Assembly (NCBI RefSeq): GCF_001577835.2
Contig: NC_029547.1
Coordinates: 64,967,227-65,031,226, forward strand
Direction: 5' to 3'
Source: Coturnix japonica
Taxonomy: Eukaryota > Chordata > Aves > Galliformes > Phasianidae
DNA length: 64,000 bases
Positions 38,201-60,065 of the stretch are shown one piece after another. The position numbers were made by a program, and so were the translations under genes. Each line of letters begins with the position of its first letter. The first letter of the stretch is position 1. The notes below the pieces were generated by a model. That model worked only from the letters and a program-made list of their open reading frames with translations. It searched no databases and was not told the DNA's origin.

Positions 38201-39227
38201 TGCCATAAACCTGCCAAAGGGATATTCCATACTGTATGTCACTGAGCAAAGACATTGCTGCCCGTGCAGAGAATACAGAGGAGGAAATACATCACATAGG
38301 TGCCCATTTACCCCAGAACTGGGCCAGTGAAGCCCATCAGAACGAGAAGCATGTGAATCAGGATGCTTGGACTGAAGTGGCTCAGGTAGGTCTGGGCTGT
38401 CACCCATAAAGTGGATGAGATGGGAGCAAGATCTGTCTGTCTAAACTGGTGCTGAAGCCCCAGGCACAGCTCCTTACAGGCAAGGAGAAGCAGAGAACTG
38501 TGGAGGAAAACCCCCTTCTCACCTAGCTCCAAGGGTTGCATGCACAACGCTTGGAAGAGGGGAAGGGAACTGCTGGTGGGCAGAAAGAACTGCATGCAAA
38601 GATGGCTTTGGAGGTGACCCAGGTCACCTCTGGGGTGCATCCAGAACAAACAGAATCTTCCCAGCAACACCTTTGTTTATCACACGTTTAAAAAATGCAG
38701 TGCCTGCTTCATAAAACCCTTCATAGTAGAATCTCTGAACGGAGCAGAGAAGTGTCTCTTCTTGTGGTTTTTTCTTTCTTTCTATTTTTTCTTTTAGTCT
38801 TTTACATGCAACAGCAGATACAAGAATCTGTTATTTTCTTCCCCCTTTTCTATAAGAAATGCACATGCTGTTTTCCCTCAAAACATTGTCAAACTCCAAG
38901 TCATTTCCTACTGGTGACTTTCTCCTCTCCAGCACTGCCTATAGCTGTGTCTAACAGAAGAAGCACCCAGTACCATGCTGGCATGGTGTGGTCAGTGGCA
39001 CTCACTGGTCAGCATCACAAGAGTACCATGAGGGTTAAGTGAACCAATACAAGTACTCAACAATAGAATGGAATGGGATAACAGAGGGAATGGGGGAAAA
39101 GCTGCAGCGAGAAGGAAACCCCTGTGCACTGAACAACCCCCTCCCAGGGGTCCCTGGACCCTACCTTGCCCCGCTCCAGCAGCTCCACGAGGTACTCGAA
39201 GTGTCCATGTCCGGCCATCCCCAGCAT
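13858..39227 (-). CDS. TRIM36: TRIM36, E3 ubiquitin-protein ligase (Haprin); whole gene, ten coding exons plus an alternative first exon
   Basis: TRIM36 is a class I (COS-box) TRIM ubiquitin ligase that binds microtubules. It is known for roles in vegetal-cortex microtubule polarity in Xenopus, in the sperm acrosome reaction, and in human anencephaly. The translated exons give, in order, RING (CPAC, then HNLCHKC, closing with CPGC), B-box 1 (CDFCKPPPQ, then CNECF), B-box 2 ([21 protein letters not shown]), coiled coil, COS box, fibronectin III and B30.2/SPRY, ending EYQDEL. Nine shared coding exons lie at 13,858-14,230, 15,384-15,681, 15,945-16,238, 16,777-16,901, 17,554-17,807, 19,379-19,474, 21,207-21,353, 22,464-22,807 and 33,824-34,058, plus either of two first exons. 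All junctions have GT/AG sites and compatible phases. The predicted lengths are about 730-742 residues, close to the human protein's about 728. The gene lies downstream of PGGT1B on the same strand. Confidence 0.97.
15384..15681 (-). CDS. TRIM36: TRIM36 coding exon: SPRY first half
   Basis: The acceptor is GTTTTTCAG and the donor is AAG/GTAAAT. The exon encodes [19 protein letters not shown], then [20 protein letters not shown] and YLVKVGV, the PRY/SPRY start. It is 298 nt long, flanked by split codons on both sides. Confidence 0.96.
15945..16238 (-). CDS. TRIM36: TRIM36 coding exon: fibronectin type III domain
   Basis: The acceptor is GGCCTTCCAG and the donor is CCAG/GTACTG. The exon encodes [20 protein letters not shown], then [19 protein letters not shown] and TPPAP, a complete FNIII fold in a single 294-nt exon, as in mammals. 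Confidence 0.96.
16777..16901 (-). CDS. TRIM36: TRIM36 coding exon: COS box
   Basis: The acceptor is GCTTTCAG and the donor is AATG/GTACGT. The exon reads [20 protein letters not shown] and continues DFVVDTAKQ, the COS microtubule-targeting segment. It is 125 nt long. Confidence 0.95.
17554..17807 (-). CDS. TRIM36: TRIM36 coding exon: coiled coil
   Basis: The acceptor is TTCCTAG and the donor is TCAG/GTATCT. The exon encodes [17 protein letters not shown], then [20 protein letters not shown] and [12 protein letters not shown], nearly identical to mammalian TRIM36. It is 254 nt long. Confidence 0.97.
19379..19474 (-). CDS. TRIM36: TRIM36 coding exon: start of coiled coil
   Basis: The acceptor is TTTTAACAG and the donor is CAGAG/GTAATA. 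The exon encodes [20 protein letters not shown] and continues [12 protein letters not shown], exactly 32 codons with phase 0 at both ends. Confidence 0.97.
19605..20330 (-). repeat. CR1 LINE 3' half, within a TRIM36 intron
   Basis: The plus strand begins with the CR1 3' tail in reverse (AGAATCACCAAGGTTGGAAA). It continues through the reverse complement of ORF2 RT regions read as [20 protein letters not shown] and [14 protein letters not shown]. It is about 0.7 kb, 5'-truncated, with frame breaks. It begins about 130 bases upstream (in gene sense) of the exon at 19,379-19,474. Confidence 0.93.
20331..21206. other. TRIM36 intron sequence, no further feature seen
   Basis: This is unique-looking intronic sequence between a CR1 copy and the B-box 2 exon. 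I see nothing coding in it. Confidence 0.6.
21207..21353 (-). CDS. TRIM36: TRIM36 coding exon: B-box 2
   Basis: The acceptor is TTTTTTTAG and the donor is GAAG/GTAAAA. The exon encodes [20 protein letters not shown], then [19 protein letters not shown] and ending KTLK. It carries the zinc-binding Cys/His set of B-box 2. It is 49 codons with phase 0 at both ends. Confidence 0.97.
22015..22135 (+). repeat. Short CR1 LINE fragment
   Basis: The plus strand reads CTGATCTGTTCTCTGTGGTG, then GCATCAGGGGAAGGTCAGGC and TTAGGAAAAGGTTCTTC, part of the CR1 3' region. It is about 120 bases in a TRIM36 intron, opposite to the gene. Confidence 0.82.
22464..22807 (-). CDS. TRIM36: TRIM36 coding exon: end of RING and B-box 1
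   Basis: The exon encodes [20 protein letters not shown], then [35 protein letters not shown] and [12 protein letters not shown], ending NVRLK before donor GTAAGT. Two in-frame acceptors lie 18 bases apart. The one at 22,808 (TAATCAG) adds FAVYTG before RKRNS and resembles the paralogue TRIM46 (GFGTYPGRKR). The one at 22,790 (TACACAG) gives the shorter form aligned with human TRIM36. The longer form is annotated. Confidence 0.93.
23723..24211 (-). repeat. 3' LTR of the ERVL fossil
   Basis: This is a 489-bp LTR beginning TGTCATGG and ending CCGTGACA on the minus strand. Its left part matches the 5' copy at 27,190-27,386. An AT-rich simple-repeat patch (24,235-24,305) adjoins it on the internal side. 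Confidence 0.9.
24285..25297 (-). mobile_element. Fossil pol region: RNase H end and integrase (ERVL)
   Basis: The minus-strand reading shows an RNase H tail ([11 protein letters not shown], then [11 protein letters not shown]), the integrase zinc-binding pair ([17 protein letters not shown]), and the integrase core with ESDNGTHF and [13 protein letters not shown]. These phrases are typical of bird ERVL pol. The region is not intact. Confidence 0.9.
25553..26380 (-). mobile_element. Fossil pol region: reverse transcriptase (ERVL)
   Basis: The reading contains the RT motifs [35 protein letters not shown] (the YIDD active-site block), [20 protein letters not shown] and [10 protein letters not shown]. 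This is one of the longest open pieces in the window, which fits a fairly recent element. Confidence 0.92.
26400..27189 (-). mobile_element. Leader or gag-like region of the ERVL fossil
   Basis: The minus-strand frame at 26,768-27,337 runs from the LTR edge. It holds several NFT tripeptides (potential N-glycosylation sites), a strongly hydrophobic stretch ([20 protein letters not shown]) and a basic tail ending WVKDLRR. A membrane segment is unusual for a gag start, and I do not recognise the domain. The rest of the region is not intact. Confidence 0.55.
27190..27386 (-). repeat. 5' LTR copy of the ERVL fossil
   Basis: It is recognisable over about 197 bases by near-identity with the 3' LTR (for example ATGACTTATCTCTG and GATCCATACTGCACATGATG). 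It is shorter than the 3' copy. A TGGTGGAGAATG stretch on the internal side may mark the primer-binding region. Confidence 0.8.
27392..31490. other. TRIM36 intron 2 sequence
   Basis: I see no coding exon or named repeat. There are T-rich runs near 28,420-28,465 and A-rich runs near 29,940-29,960. Several 60-144 codon frames look like chance. Confidence 0.55.
31495..31880 (+). mobile_element. Galluhop-like mariner fragment
   Basis: The plus strand contains GCCATTAGCCATGCATTTTC, then GGACAGGAGCCTGCATG, TTTTTTCCCCCTGCATGGAG and CATTTCCATGTCAGAG. The same ordered phrases occur in reverse at 59,096-59,591. They match my memory of the chicken mariner Galluhop (Mariner1_GG). It is a non-coding, diverged copy with unclear ends. 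The strand is set by the orientation I remember for the consensus and is uncertain. Confidence 0.7.
31885..33823. other. TRIM36 intron 2 sequence near the RING exon
   Basis: This is unique-looking intron sequence with no exon or named repeat recognised. A GC-richer patch at 32,400-32,900 has chance open frames. Confidence 0.5.
33824..34058 (-). CDS. TRIM36: TRIM36 coding exon: RING finger start
   Basis: The acceptor is CTGTCAAAG and the donor is ATCAG/GTACGT. The exon encodes [20 protein letters not shown], then [20 protein letters not shown] and [14 protein letters not shown]. It holds the first six RING zinc ligands; the last pair (CPGC) is in the next exon. It starts in phase 0, so it can follow either first exon. 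Confidence 0.97.
34118..34335 (-). repeat. CR1 LINE 3' end
   Basis: The plus strand begins ATAGAATCACAGAATGGCCT and GGGTTGAAAAGGACC, and continues through GGCCTTGAATGCCTGCAGGG. This is the reverse of a young-looking CR1 tail, read on the minus strand as [20 protein letters not shown]. It lies about 60 bases upstream of the RING exon acceptor. Confidence 0.95.
34640..35180 (-). promoter_or_regulatory. TRIM36: CpG island and promoter of TRIM36 first exon 1b
   Basis: This is a dense block of CpG dinucleotides (for example CGCCGCCCCGCGCTCAC, and GCGCCGCGGGGGGCGGCC near 35,100). It surrounds exon 1b and contrasts with AT-rich flanks. It includes a tandem AGCACGGC motif at about 34,788-34,812. CpG islands of this kind usually mark vertebrate promoters. 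The transcription start is inferred to lie about 35,000-35,150. Confidence 0.75.
34966..34992 (-). CDS. TRIM36: TRIM36 alternative first coding exon 1b
   Basis: ATG at 34,992 opens MEGDGLETE and runs straight into donor GAG/GTGAGC in phase 0, matching the phase-0 start of the RING exon. The exon sits inside the CpG island. The result is a 9-residue N terminus replacing the 21 residues of exon 1a. Human TRIM36 also has isoforms that differ at the N terminus. Confidence 0.8.
35181..39050. other. Sequence between TRIM36 first exons 1b and 1a
   Basis: This would be the first intron of transcripts starting at exon 1a and upstream flank of exon 1b. I recognise no exon or repeat. A GATATCCT motif is tandemly repeated at 38,148-38,171. 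Confidence 0.5.
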
Positions 39228-40030
39228 GGCACAGCCGTCACCTGGGGGTGGTGAGGGCCCTGCAGGCATCTCCGGCACCCACAGCCTGGGCTGGGCTGAG
39301 GGTGGGCTCGATGAGCAGCTGGAAGCTGCTGTGGCAGCTGAGTGCTGTGGTGCAGATGGGCTCAGTGCTGCTGGTAGCCCAGGGCTCGGGACCTGCAGTG
39401 GGCAGAGTGCTGGGCAAAGGGACGGCTCGGATGCGCATCCCGCAGCACAGCGCATGATGAGGTGCTTGTCCCGAGGCACCACTCGGTCTGATGGAATTGC
39501 AGGTTTTGTTTAGATGAAAATGCATGTGGGCATACATTTGCACATGAGAACATCTACTAATGAAACGCACCGTGCTGTGTGTGCAGTCTCCCTTGTTGGC
39601 AGCGTGTCTGCGGGGCAGTTAGGCAGGAAGAAAGCTTCCACCATCTGTTTCTGTGCCCAAGGCTTGGTGCTGACACTAGGTTTGGGATACGCACAGCATG
39701 CCTGCGTGCTGCTGAGGCAGCTCAATACCTGCTGCTGGAGGAGGGCAGCACTCAGGGAGCTGCTGAGAAACACTGGGGAGCTCCATCCAAACACAGCAGG
39801 CAAAGACCCTGCGGGATGGCTGGCGAACAATGCTGGACACATGGCAGATGTCGCACCCCTGCTCCACACCAACCTCCGCTGCAGCTGCCTGCACGATGCC
39901 ATTTCAGCATGCCATGACTTGCTTCTTCCTCATTGCAGTCTCAGGTTGCTGCAGCAGCAGCTGGCTGAGGTCTCGTGGCAAAGGGCAGAGCATCCAGCCC
40001 ACTGCTCTCCAAGAATGAGCGGGTAAGGGG
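39060..40030 (-). promoter_or_regulatory. TRIM36: GC-rich region around TRIM36 first exon 1a (candidate upstream promoter)
   Basis: G+C content is clearly higher than in the flanks, producing spurious long frames on both strands (for example 39,057-39,482 minus and 39,514-40,026 plus). Exon 1a lies at its gene-proximal end, so this is the likely second promoter and 5' UTR. A CCCCCAG site just upstream of the start codon (about 39,241) could instead be an acceptor joining a further non-coding exon. Confidence 0.5.
39165..39227 (-). CDS. TRIM36: TRIM36 alternative first coding exon 1a
   Basis: ATG at 39,227 opens a 21-codon exon whose second half reads [12 protein letters not shown] before donor GGCAAG/GTAGGG in phase 0. 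Human TRIM36 begins with a segment reading FGYIMELIAKGKV directly before its RING, so position, spacing and residues (F-Y-EL-GK) all agree. A second in-frame ATG lies at 39,218. This is the ancestral, longer N terminus. Confidence 0.82.
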
Positions 40031-43000
40031 CACGCCATGCTTTGCTGCTGATATCAGGTGACCTGTGGAGCACATCACCCCTGGGCAGCGAAAACATGTC
40101 AAAGGGTGTTTTGTAACAGTATAGCATATCCCTTTGAGGCTGAATTTCCTGAGCTTATGGATATGGTAGTAATGCTACACCAGATTCTCTCTGCAGGTTG
40201 CTTGCTGAAACAATATACCCTTTCTTTCTCAAGAAATGGGACTCATGAATAGCTACCAGACCTTTCTGCTACTAGATACTGTAGAATAACATATATCAGA
40301 TGGCTCATTAATCACATAGCTTGTTATTGGGATGGAGGCAGGCTTTCAGCATTTCCCACACAACCTTTCTGCAAATGGATTGGGAGTAAAGAGTCAGACA
40401 CACAGGGGAACTGTACTCACTTTCTATCCTGTGATTCATAGTTTAACTCCATGCAAGGTATTTTCTTGCTCTGATCTAATTCTAGCTCACTAAATGCCAC
40501 TTGTGCAGGACACTTTGCCTCTGTAATTTTGGGGGTAGAATTGTGGTCAGAGGCCGGGAGGCTTGCAGGGCCCATATCAGCTGTGGCCCAAGCAGCTGCT
40601 GTACGATGGCTGTATGGCAGTATTGATAAGAACTTGCTGACAATAACCAGAACTCAGCAGCAAATAAACACAGGTTGTTCCGATCAATTATGAGAGGCTG
40701 TGCAAAAAAGCTGAGAAATTTACAACCCTTCCTAATCACCACTGCAGCCCTTCAGCCACTTCCACATAAATCACAGATAGTAACTGTGCTTTTTGTGCTT
40801 TCTGTGCCTTGGTTCCATCTCTCAGGTTGGTTCCTTGGCTCAGGTTGGCACATTGATATGGAAAGCAAATTATGAAGGAAATGTATGTTTCTTGGCTTGT
40901 GAGTCACATTGGTTCTCCCAGGACAACAGTGACAGCTCTAGATTTTCTGGTTGATCTCTTCCATCTAAGTTTTTACTTCTGAATACATCTGTGCAGCAAA
41001 GCCTGATGCTTTTCTTTTTTTTCCTCCTCTGGGATTGTGAAGTATTTCCCCATTTCCATAATACAGATGATCCACTTGAACATGCATCTGCAGTAGCAGT
41101 CCTCAGACAAGCCTGTTCCCAAGCATGCATGCTTTGGGTAAGGATTGCAGCACACTTTAATTCTCCTGGAACTGCCATGCACGACACCTTCTGATGGTTG
41201 CAATGGTTCGTCTGAGTTTTGCATTCCTCGTTCTGATGGATACTGGCAAAACCAAAACAATCACTAAGCACATAACACTGAATATAGCTCACAAACAGCA
41301 ACAAGCCACACCAGATGCTGAGGCATCTCCAAGGCTACGTCTGATGGAAAGAAGAGGCAGCCTCACCTTGCAGTGCCAAAGCATCAGGGCTTCTGCTGCT
41401 TTCTATTGATCCCAATGAAAGGCGAGTTAATATTCATCAGTTTAATAGAGAGGTTCTCACATTACCGGAGATGGTGTGCCAGTAGAGTCTGTGCCAAGTG
41501 CTCACTGCCAGTGGCAGCCGGCCAGTGAAGCCCTGCACAGCTCCTTGGTGCTGTGGCCATATACATAACAGAAGGAAGCAATAAAGCATCACCTATCCAG
41601 ATAAGCAGGATCATTCACAGAGAACAAGGGTACTCGGTTAGAGCTGCAGAGCACTTCCGCACAAATGAGTTTCTTCCAGCTACATGCAGATGTTAGGGGC
41701 AGTTTGCTTGTGCTCTCGTGGGCTAGCTGCCTGTTCAGGCTGTGGTCTGTATTACTGCACATGCACCCTTAGGCTTTATTCCTCATTTCCCTTTACTTCT
41801 GGCTGCAGGTGCTCTGGTTAAGGCAGACATAGTAATATTAAAAGGAGAATTTCAAATCCATGGTATTTTGGAGGCAGACTTTTTGTTCTCGCGTGTCCAG
41901 CAATTGGCAGCTCTTACTTGCATTCAGCTTTTGTCACTTTCAAGTGTCCGCAGGTATCTATCTATATCTGTATCTGTGTGATATATAAATATCTGTCTAT
42001 GCCTATATAGATACCTTGATATAGGCACAGAGCTAAAACTGCGCCTGTGCTACATGAAGAACTGTCTGATGCTTTCCTCTCCACTGTCCCGTATGACACT
42101 GGTACAACGCCACGTGCTCCTGAGAAGAAGCTCTTTAAGGAATATAGGTCAAGTATGCAGACTACTGTAAATATTTAATCTACTGAGTGTGCTATTATGT
42201 ATTTATAAAGAATCAGCTGAAGTACGTAATGATCCATACCATGAATAAATAATATAATTACCATTTCTGCTACAACATTTAATCACCTTTGACAGCATAA
42301 AGGGAATTTCAGATATCTACCATTTTAACAAATATTTAAGCACTTGAGTACTAATTACTGGTTCTGTTGGTTTAGATAATTCATCTAATTAAATCAGTGA
42401 CAAGGAAATTGGGTGAAGACAAGGGAAAGATGAGCCCTACTGACATCTGCCTGTGGTGCAGCAGCCTGGCAGCAGGAGGTTTTCCTCTGATGCAGCTGCA
42501 GTGCATTGCTCCCATCAAGTCACAGCTGCCTTCCTTTGCTGGGAAGGAATGTCCAACAAGGCCCATGCAGGTTGCTCTGCAGAGGCTTCCTCAAGACAAA
42601 CTCTTCTCCCACCTTTTAGAAATATTGCATTACTTTCTGCCTTTCTGCTGTTTTAATCTAGTGGTGGGATGGATGTTCATCTGCTCATGACTAAGGTCTT
42701 CCGTTGCTGGCATTTGCAGCACACAGATCTTCAGCAGAGCAGCTGACATCACAGCACATTTTACAGACAGAAAATAAAAGGCTTCCTTTCCTATGCCCCT
42801 GCTTGCTCCAGATAAGGCCAGCGTCAGGAAGCTCCTCCAGCCAACCACATGCAAAAGCACAGGAAAACTCAGTGGCTGCGCTAGAAAGCCTTGCAGCTGA
42901 ACAGTCCTACCAGCTAAACCTTCATTCACATGAGTTTACAGACTGAGGGGAGGAAAGAAAGAGTAATTAAGTAGAATGAAAGAATGTCGTTTTGTTAGAG

Positions 43001-43515
43001 GAGACTGTTTTACTAAGTTATGGTCATAATTCAAAGCTGGTTGCTAAGTGAAGTCTCACAGACAGTTTAACACCAAACAAATCCAGCTCTTTGGTTAGGA
43101 AAATCTCCAAATTACCACAAAGTAGCAAATTTCAATGGCATTTTAGCATATTTAGCTTTCCAGGCAGTGTAACTACCATTCCCACTAGCACTGAGGTAAC
43201 AAACAGTAAAAGATGTGCCTTGTCTTCAAGGCATTTTCCTTTCATGTTGTGTTGTTGTGGATTCCTAGTGAAATGATAAGGATACTCCCTCAAGGGGCAG
43301 AATCAGGAATGAATTAGATTAGATGAATAGAGACCAGGCAGACAAAACCTCAGCAGCTATAGCTCTTGTCATGTATCAATACACCATGCTTTCATAAATA
43401 TCCCATGAAGGCAGCATTTCAAATGAAGGCATTTGGGCTAACAACCCATCACATCCATGCAGCAGGCACTCAGAATTGTAAAACTCATTTAGTAAGGCCA
43501 TGCAACTGTACAAGT
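40031..43515. other. Intergenic sequence between PGGT1B 3' end and TRIM36 exon 1a
   Basis: I recognise no gene or named repeat. Features seen are an imperfect TATC-rich patch at 41,950-42,020 and an AT-rich block with several TAATTA/ATTAAT-type cores at 42,160-42,400. PGGT1B and TRIM36 are tandem, so TRIM36 control elements may lie here. Confidence 0.5.
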
Positions 43516-43519
43516 CCAG

Positions 43520-44081
43520 AATATTGAATAAAATAATTTTATTTGCATTTATTTGATTTTTATTTTTTATTTTATTTTATTTTTTTAACAAAGTTTATGG
43601 AATCTGAAAGTAGACAGTAAAAGGTAACTTTTAACTGAGATTTAATATGGGAGGTTCTCTACCCAAAAATATGTAAGACGCTAAAATCAAAAAGATCCCC
43701 AAGGTTTTGTGCTATACTGTATGATATGTAAACAGATTTTGAAAATACTTTCCTATTATATATTTTGACACAGTATGCACAAGTTTTAAAAAACAAAATA
43801 AAAATGAATCCTAATTGCCTCAAGGAATTTCTTAGACATAAAGCCATTTGAAGAGCCACTTACAGTCTGCGGTGACAAACTCATATGTCATCAAAATATC
43901 TCCTTTTTTCCCCCCCACCCCACAATGCAGAATAACCCACTGAAGGCAATTCCCTTATCAAAGCGATGCCAGCAACACGGATCTGATTGCATGACTCCAG
44001 CACTTAAAAGAGCACATTGGTTATACATGGCTTTTAACCTTGGGCTACAATTATGCTACCAGAACTAAATCTGAGTCTAAG
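43520..44081 (-). other. PGGT1B: PGGT1B 3' UTR (inferred)
   Basis: This is the non-coding continuation of the last PGGT1B exon. A cluster of AATAAA signals on the minus strand (43,538-43,543, 43,548-43,553 and 43,559-43,564) marks the likely end, giving a short UTR of about 0.55 kb. Confidence 0.6.
43538..43564 (-). terminator. PGGT1B: Cluster of PGGT1B polyadenylation signals
   Basis: At least three AATAAA hexamers lie within 27 bases on the minus strand, just beyond a T-rich (plus-strand) tract. Cleavage is expected around 43,505-43,530. Confidence 0.6.
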
Positions 44082-58231
<14,150 letters not shown>

Positions 58232-58449
58232 TCACTATTAACCATAATTCTCTATTCAAAATCAAGATCTGTTAATGCAACATCATTTATGATACTATCA
58301 GAATTTGCATGTGTCCTACAGTATGTTCCCAACTTTAGTCTATTATCATTCTGATTAGCACAAAAAATAACAAACAGGAAACAACAAACCAACCAAGCCC
58401 AAAAAAACCCCAAAAGCTAAATCAATTCTATTGTCATAACAAAATAACA

Positions 58450-58490
58450 GATTTTTCTTTTTTCTTTTTTTTTTTTTTTTTTCTCCCCAG
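58450..58490 (+). repeat. T-rich tract ending in CTCCCCAG
   Basis: A long pyrimidine run is followed by TCTCCCCAG. It is a near-ideal splice-acceptor sequence on the strand opposite PGGT1B. No matching exon is recognised after it. Confidence 0.6.
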
Positions 58491-59095
58491 TTTGGTGGAG
58501 ATGGCTGTTGACATCAGCAGAGAATTCTCCTCCAGGAGTCAAAGAAAAACAAAAAAGTTTACTTCCCTTTAAGCACACACCAAGTTAATACAATCTTCCC
58601 CCCTCTGATTTCCTGACTGTCAATACCCTCTATTCCCAGGTAGAATTGTTTTATGATACTTCACAACATGTACAAGGACAAACACACCATCTGCTGTTTC
58701 AAGCTAGCACTGCTTTTACTGTTAGAGCAATCCAGTTAAAACAAGGTGAACAGCATTTTTCTTTAACTTGAGCCATTCCTTCCCCCTCATTCATAACTCA
58801 GGTGCAAGAATATTTTCACTACCAAACACCCCTATTAGTGATTCCATTATGATGTCTTAAATGTGCCAGAACACCTAGGCATGTAATATGCAAAGTGTGT
58901 CAAAAATATATTTTAGAACCAATTACTGTATAGCTTTTGCACAGCAAACACTTTCTTTCTTTACTCCTCAAATCCGAAAGTAAAATTCTAGTGCCTACTG
59001 TAGTTCCATAGCACTCAAGTGTTCTCAAGTTGTCTCTCCATGACTGTTTTCTTTTTCTTCAGCCTTGGATCCAAGAACCCTCATCCTTCCACACT

Positions 59096-59591
59096 GGCTG
59101 CTCCAAAAGTAATGCCTTCTATTTCTGTATCCCCTCAACTTCAGAAGTGGATATTGGTACTTGAACTTCCCCACCAGTACTCTTTTACATTTTGTTGCTG
59201 CAAAGGAGCAGCATTACCACATGCTGCCTGACATGGAAGTAAAGGTATCTAAATGAGTTCCCTCATGGGGAAAAAGTGTGATGTGCTGACACTCACAGGC
59301 ACTTGTTGAATGTTTGTGGAGAGCAAACGGAGTTTGTCAGCATGGTGAGGCAGTGAGCGGTACATTTCAGCAGTGCAGATGGCAACGCTGGGTCAACTCT
59401 GCTGGTACATATATTTATAATAAGCACGGCATGCAGGCTCTTGTCCAACACTGGTAAGAATGCACAGCTAATGGTGGTGATTGTTGAAAAATAGCGTTTA
59501 GTAGTTCAGAATTTGCTCTATCAGTCAGCGTTCTTTTCATCTACTGTATTTTCCACAGAAATAAACAGGAAGTGTTACTTACAGAGTGACC
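59096..59591 (-). mobile_element. Galluhop-like non-autonomous mariner element with inverted ends
   Basis: The left end reads GGCTGCTCCAAAAGTAATGC. The right end (ACAGAAATAAACAGG, then TTACTTACAGAGTGACC) is its diverged reverse complement. Internal phrases CATGGAAGTAAAGG, GGCATGCAGGCTCTTGTCCA and GCACAGCTAATGGTGGTG match, in reverse, the copy at 31,495-31,880. It is about 496 bp with no transposase frame, so it is an internally deleted, immobile copy. Confidence 0.8.
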
Positions 59592-59689
59592 TACATAACA
59601 ACAGACATAAAGCTGAAAGTCCTAAAGAAGTTCACTATGTAATGTGGTCTACCTGTTACGTGCAGTTTGTCACACACAGTTACCAAGAG

Positions 59690-60065
59690 CCACCATCCTG
59701 CTGCCACCCCCCTGCTGATGCAGCCCAAGATACTGTTGGCCTTCTGGGCTACAAGCACACACTGCTGGCAGCATTCTGCCCACCAGAACACCAAACCCTC
59801 CTCTGCTGAGCTGTTCTCAGTCAGTTCTCTTCCCAGTCTGTACACACATCTGGGACTGCCCCAACCCAAGTACAACACCTTACACCTGGCCTTACTGAAT
59901 TTCATTAGGTTCTCATGGACCCACTTCTCAATCCTGTCCAGGTTCCTCTGCATAAAATTCCTTCCTTCTATTGTGTCAGCTGCACCACTCAGCTTGGTGT
60001 CATCAGCAATCTTGCAGAGGGTACACTCAATCTGTTCCAAGTTGCAGAAGATTCTGAAATGCACA
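59690..60065 (-). repeat. CR1 LINE ORF2 3' fragment
   Basis: The minus-strand reading contains IECTLCKIADDTKLSGAADT, then RNLDRIEKWVHENLMKFSK and VAQKANSILGCI, the CR1 RT C terminus. The plus strand shows the usual reversed phrases (CAGCTTGGTGTCATCAGCAA). It is truncated at both ends. Confidence 0.93.

Noticed and set aside
39057-40030. Several 100-170 codon frames on both strands
   Set aside because: High G+C depletes stops. The frames overlap one another on opposite strands and resemble nothing. Only exon 1a in this block has homology.
58490-58560. Plus-strand exon after the CTCCCCAG acceptor
   Set aside because: No open frame of note, no donor with clear context and no homology. The tract is better explained as a T-rich simple repeat.
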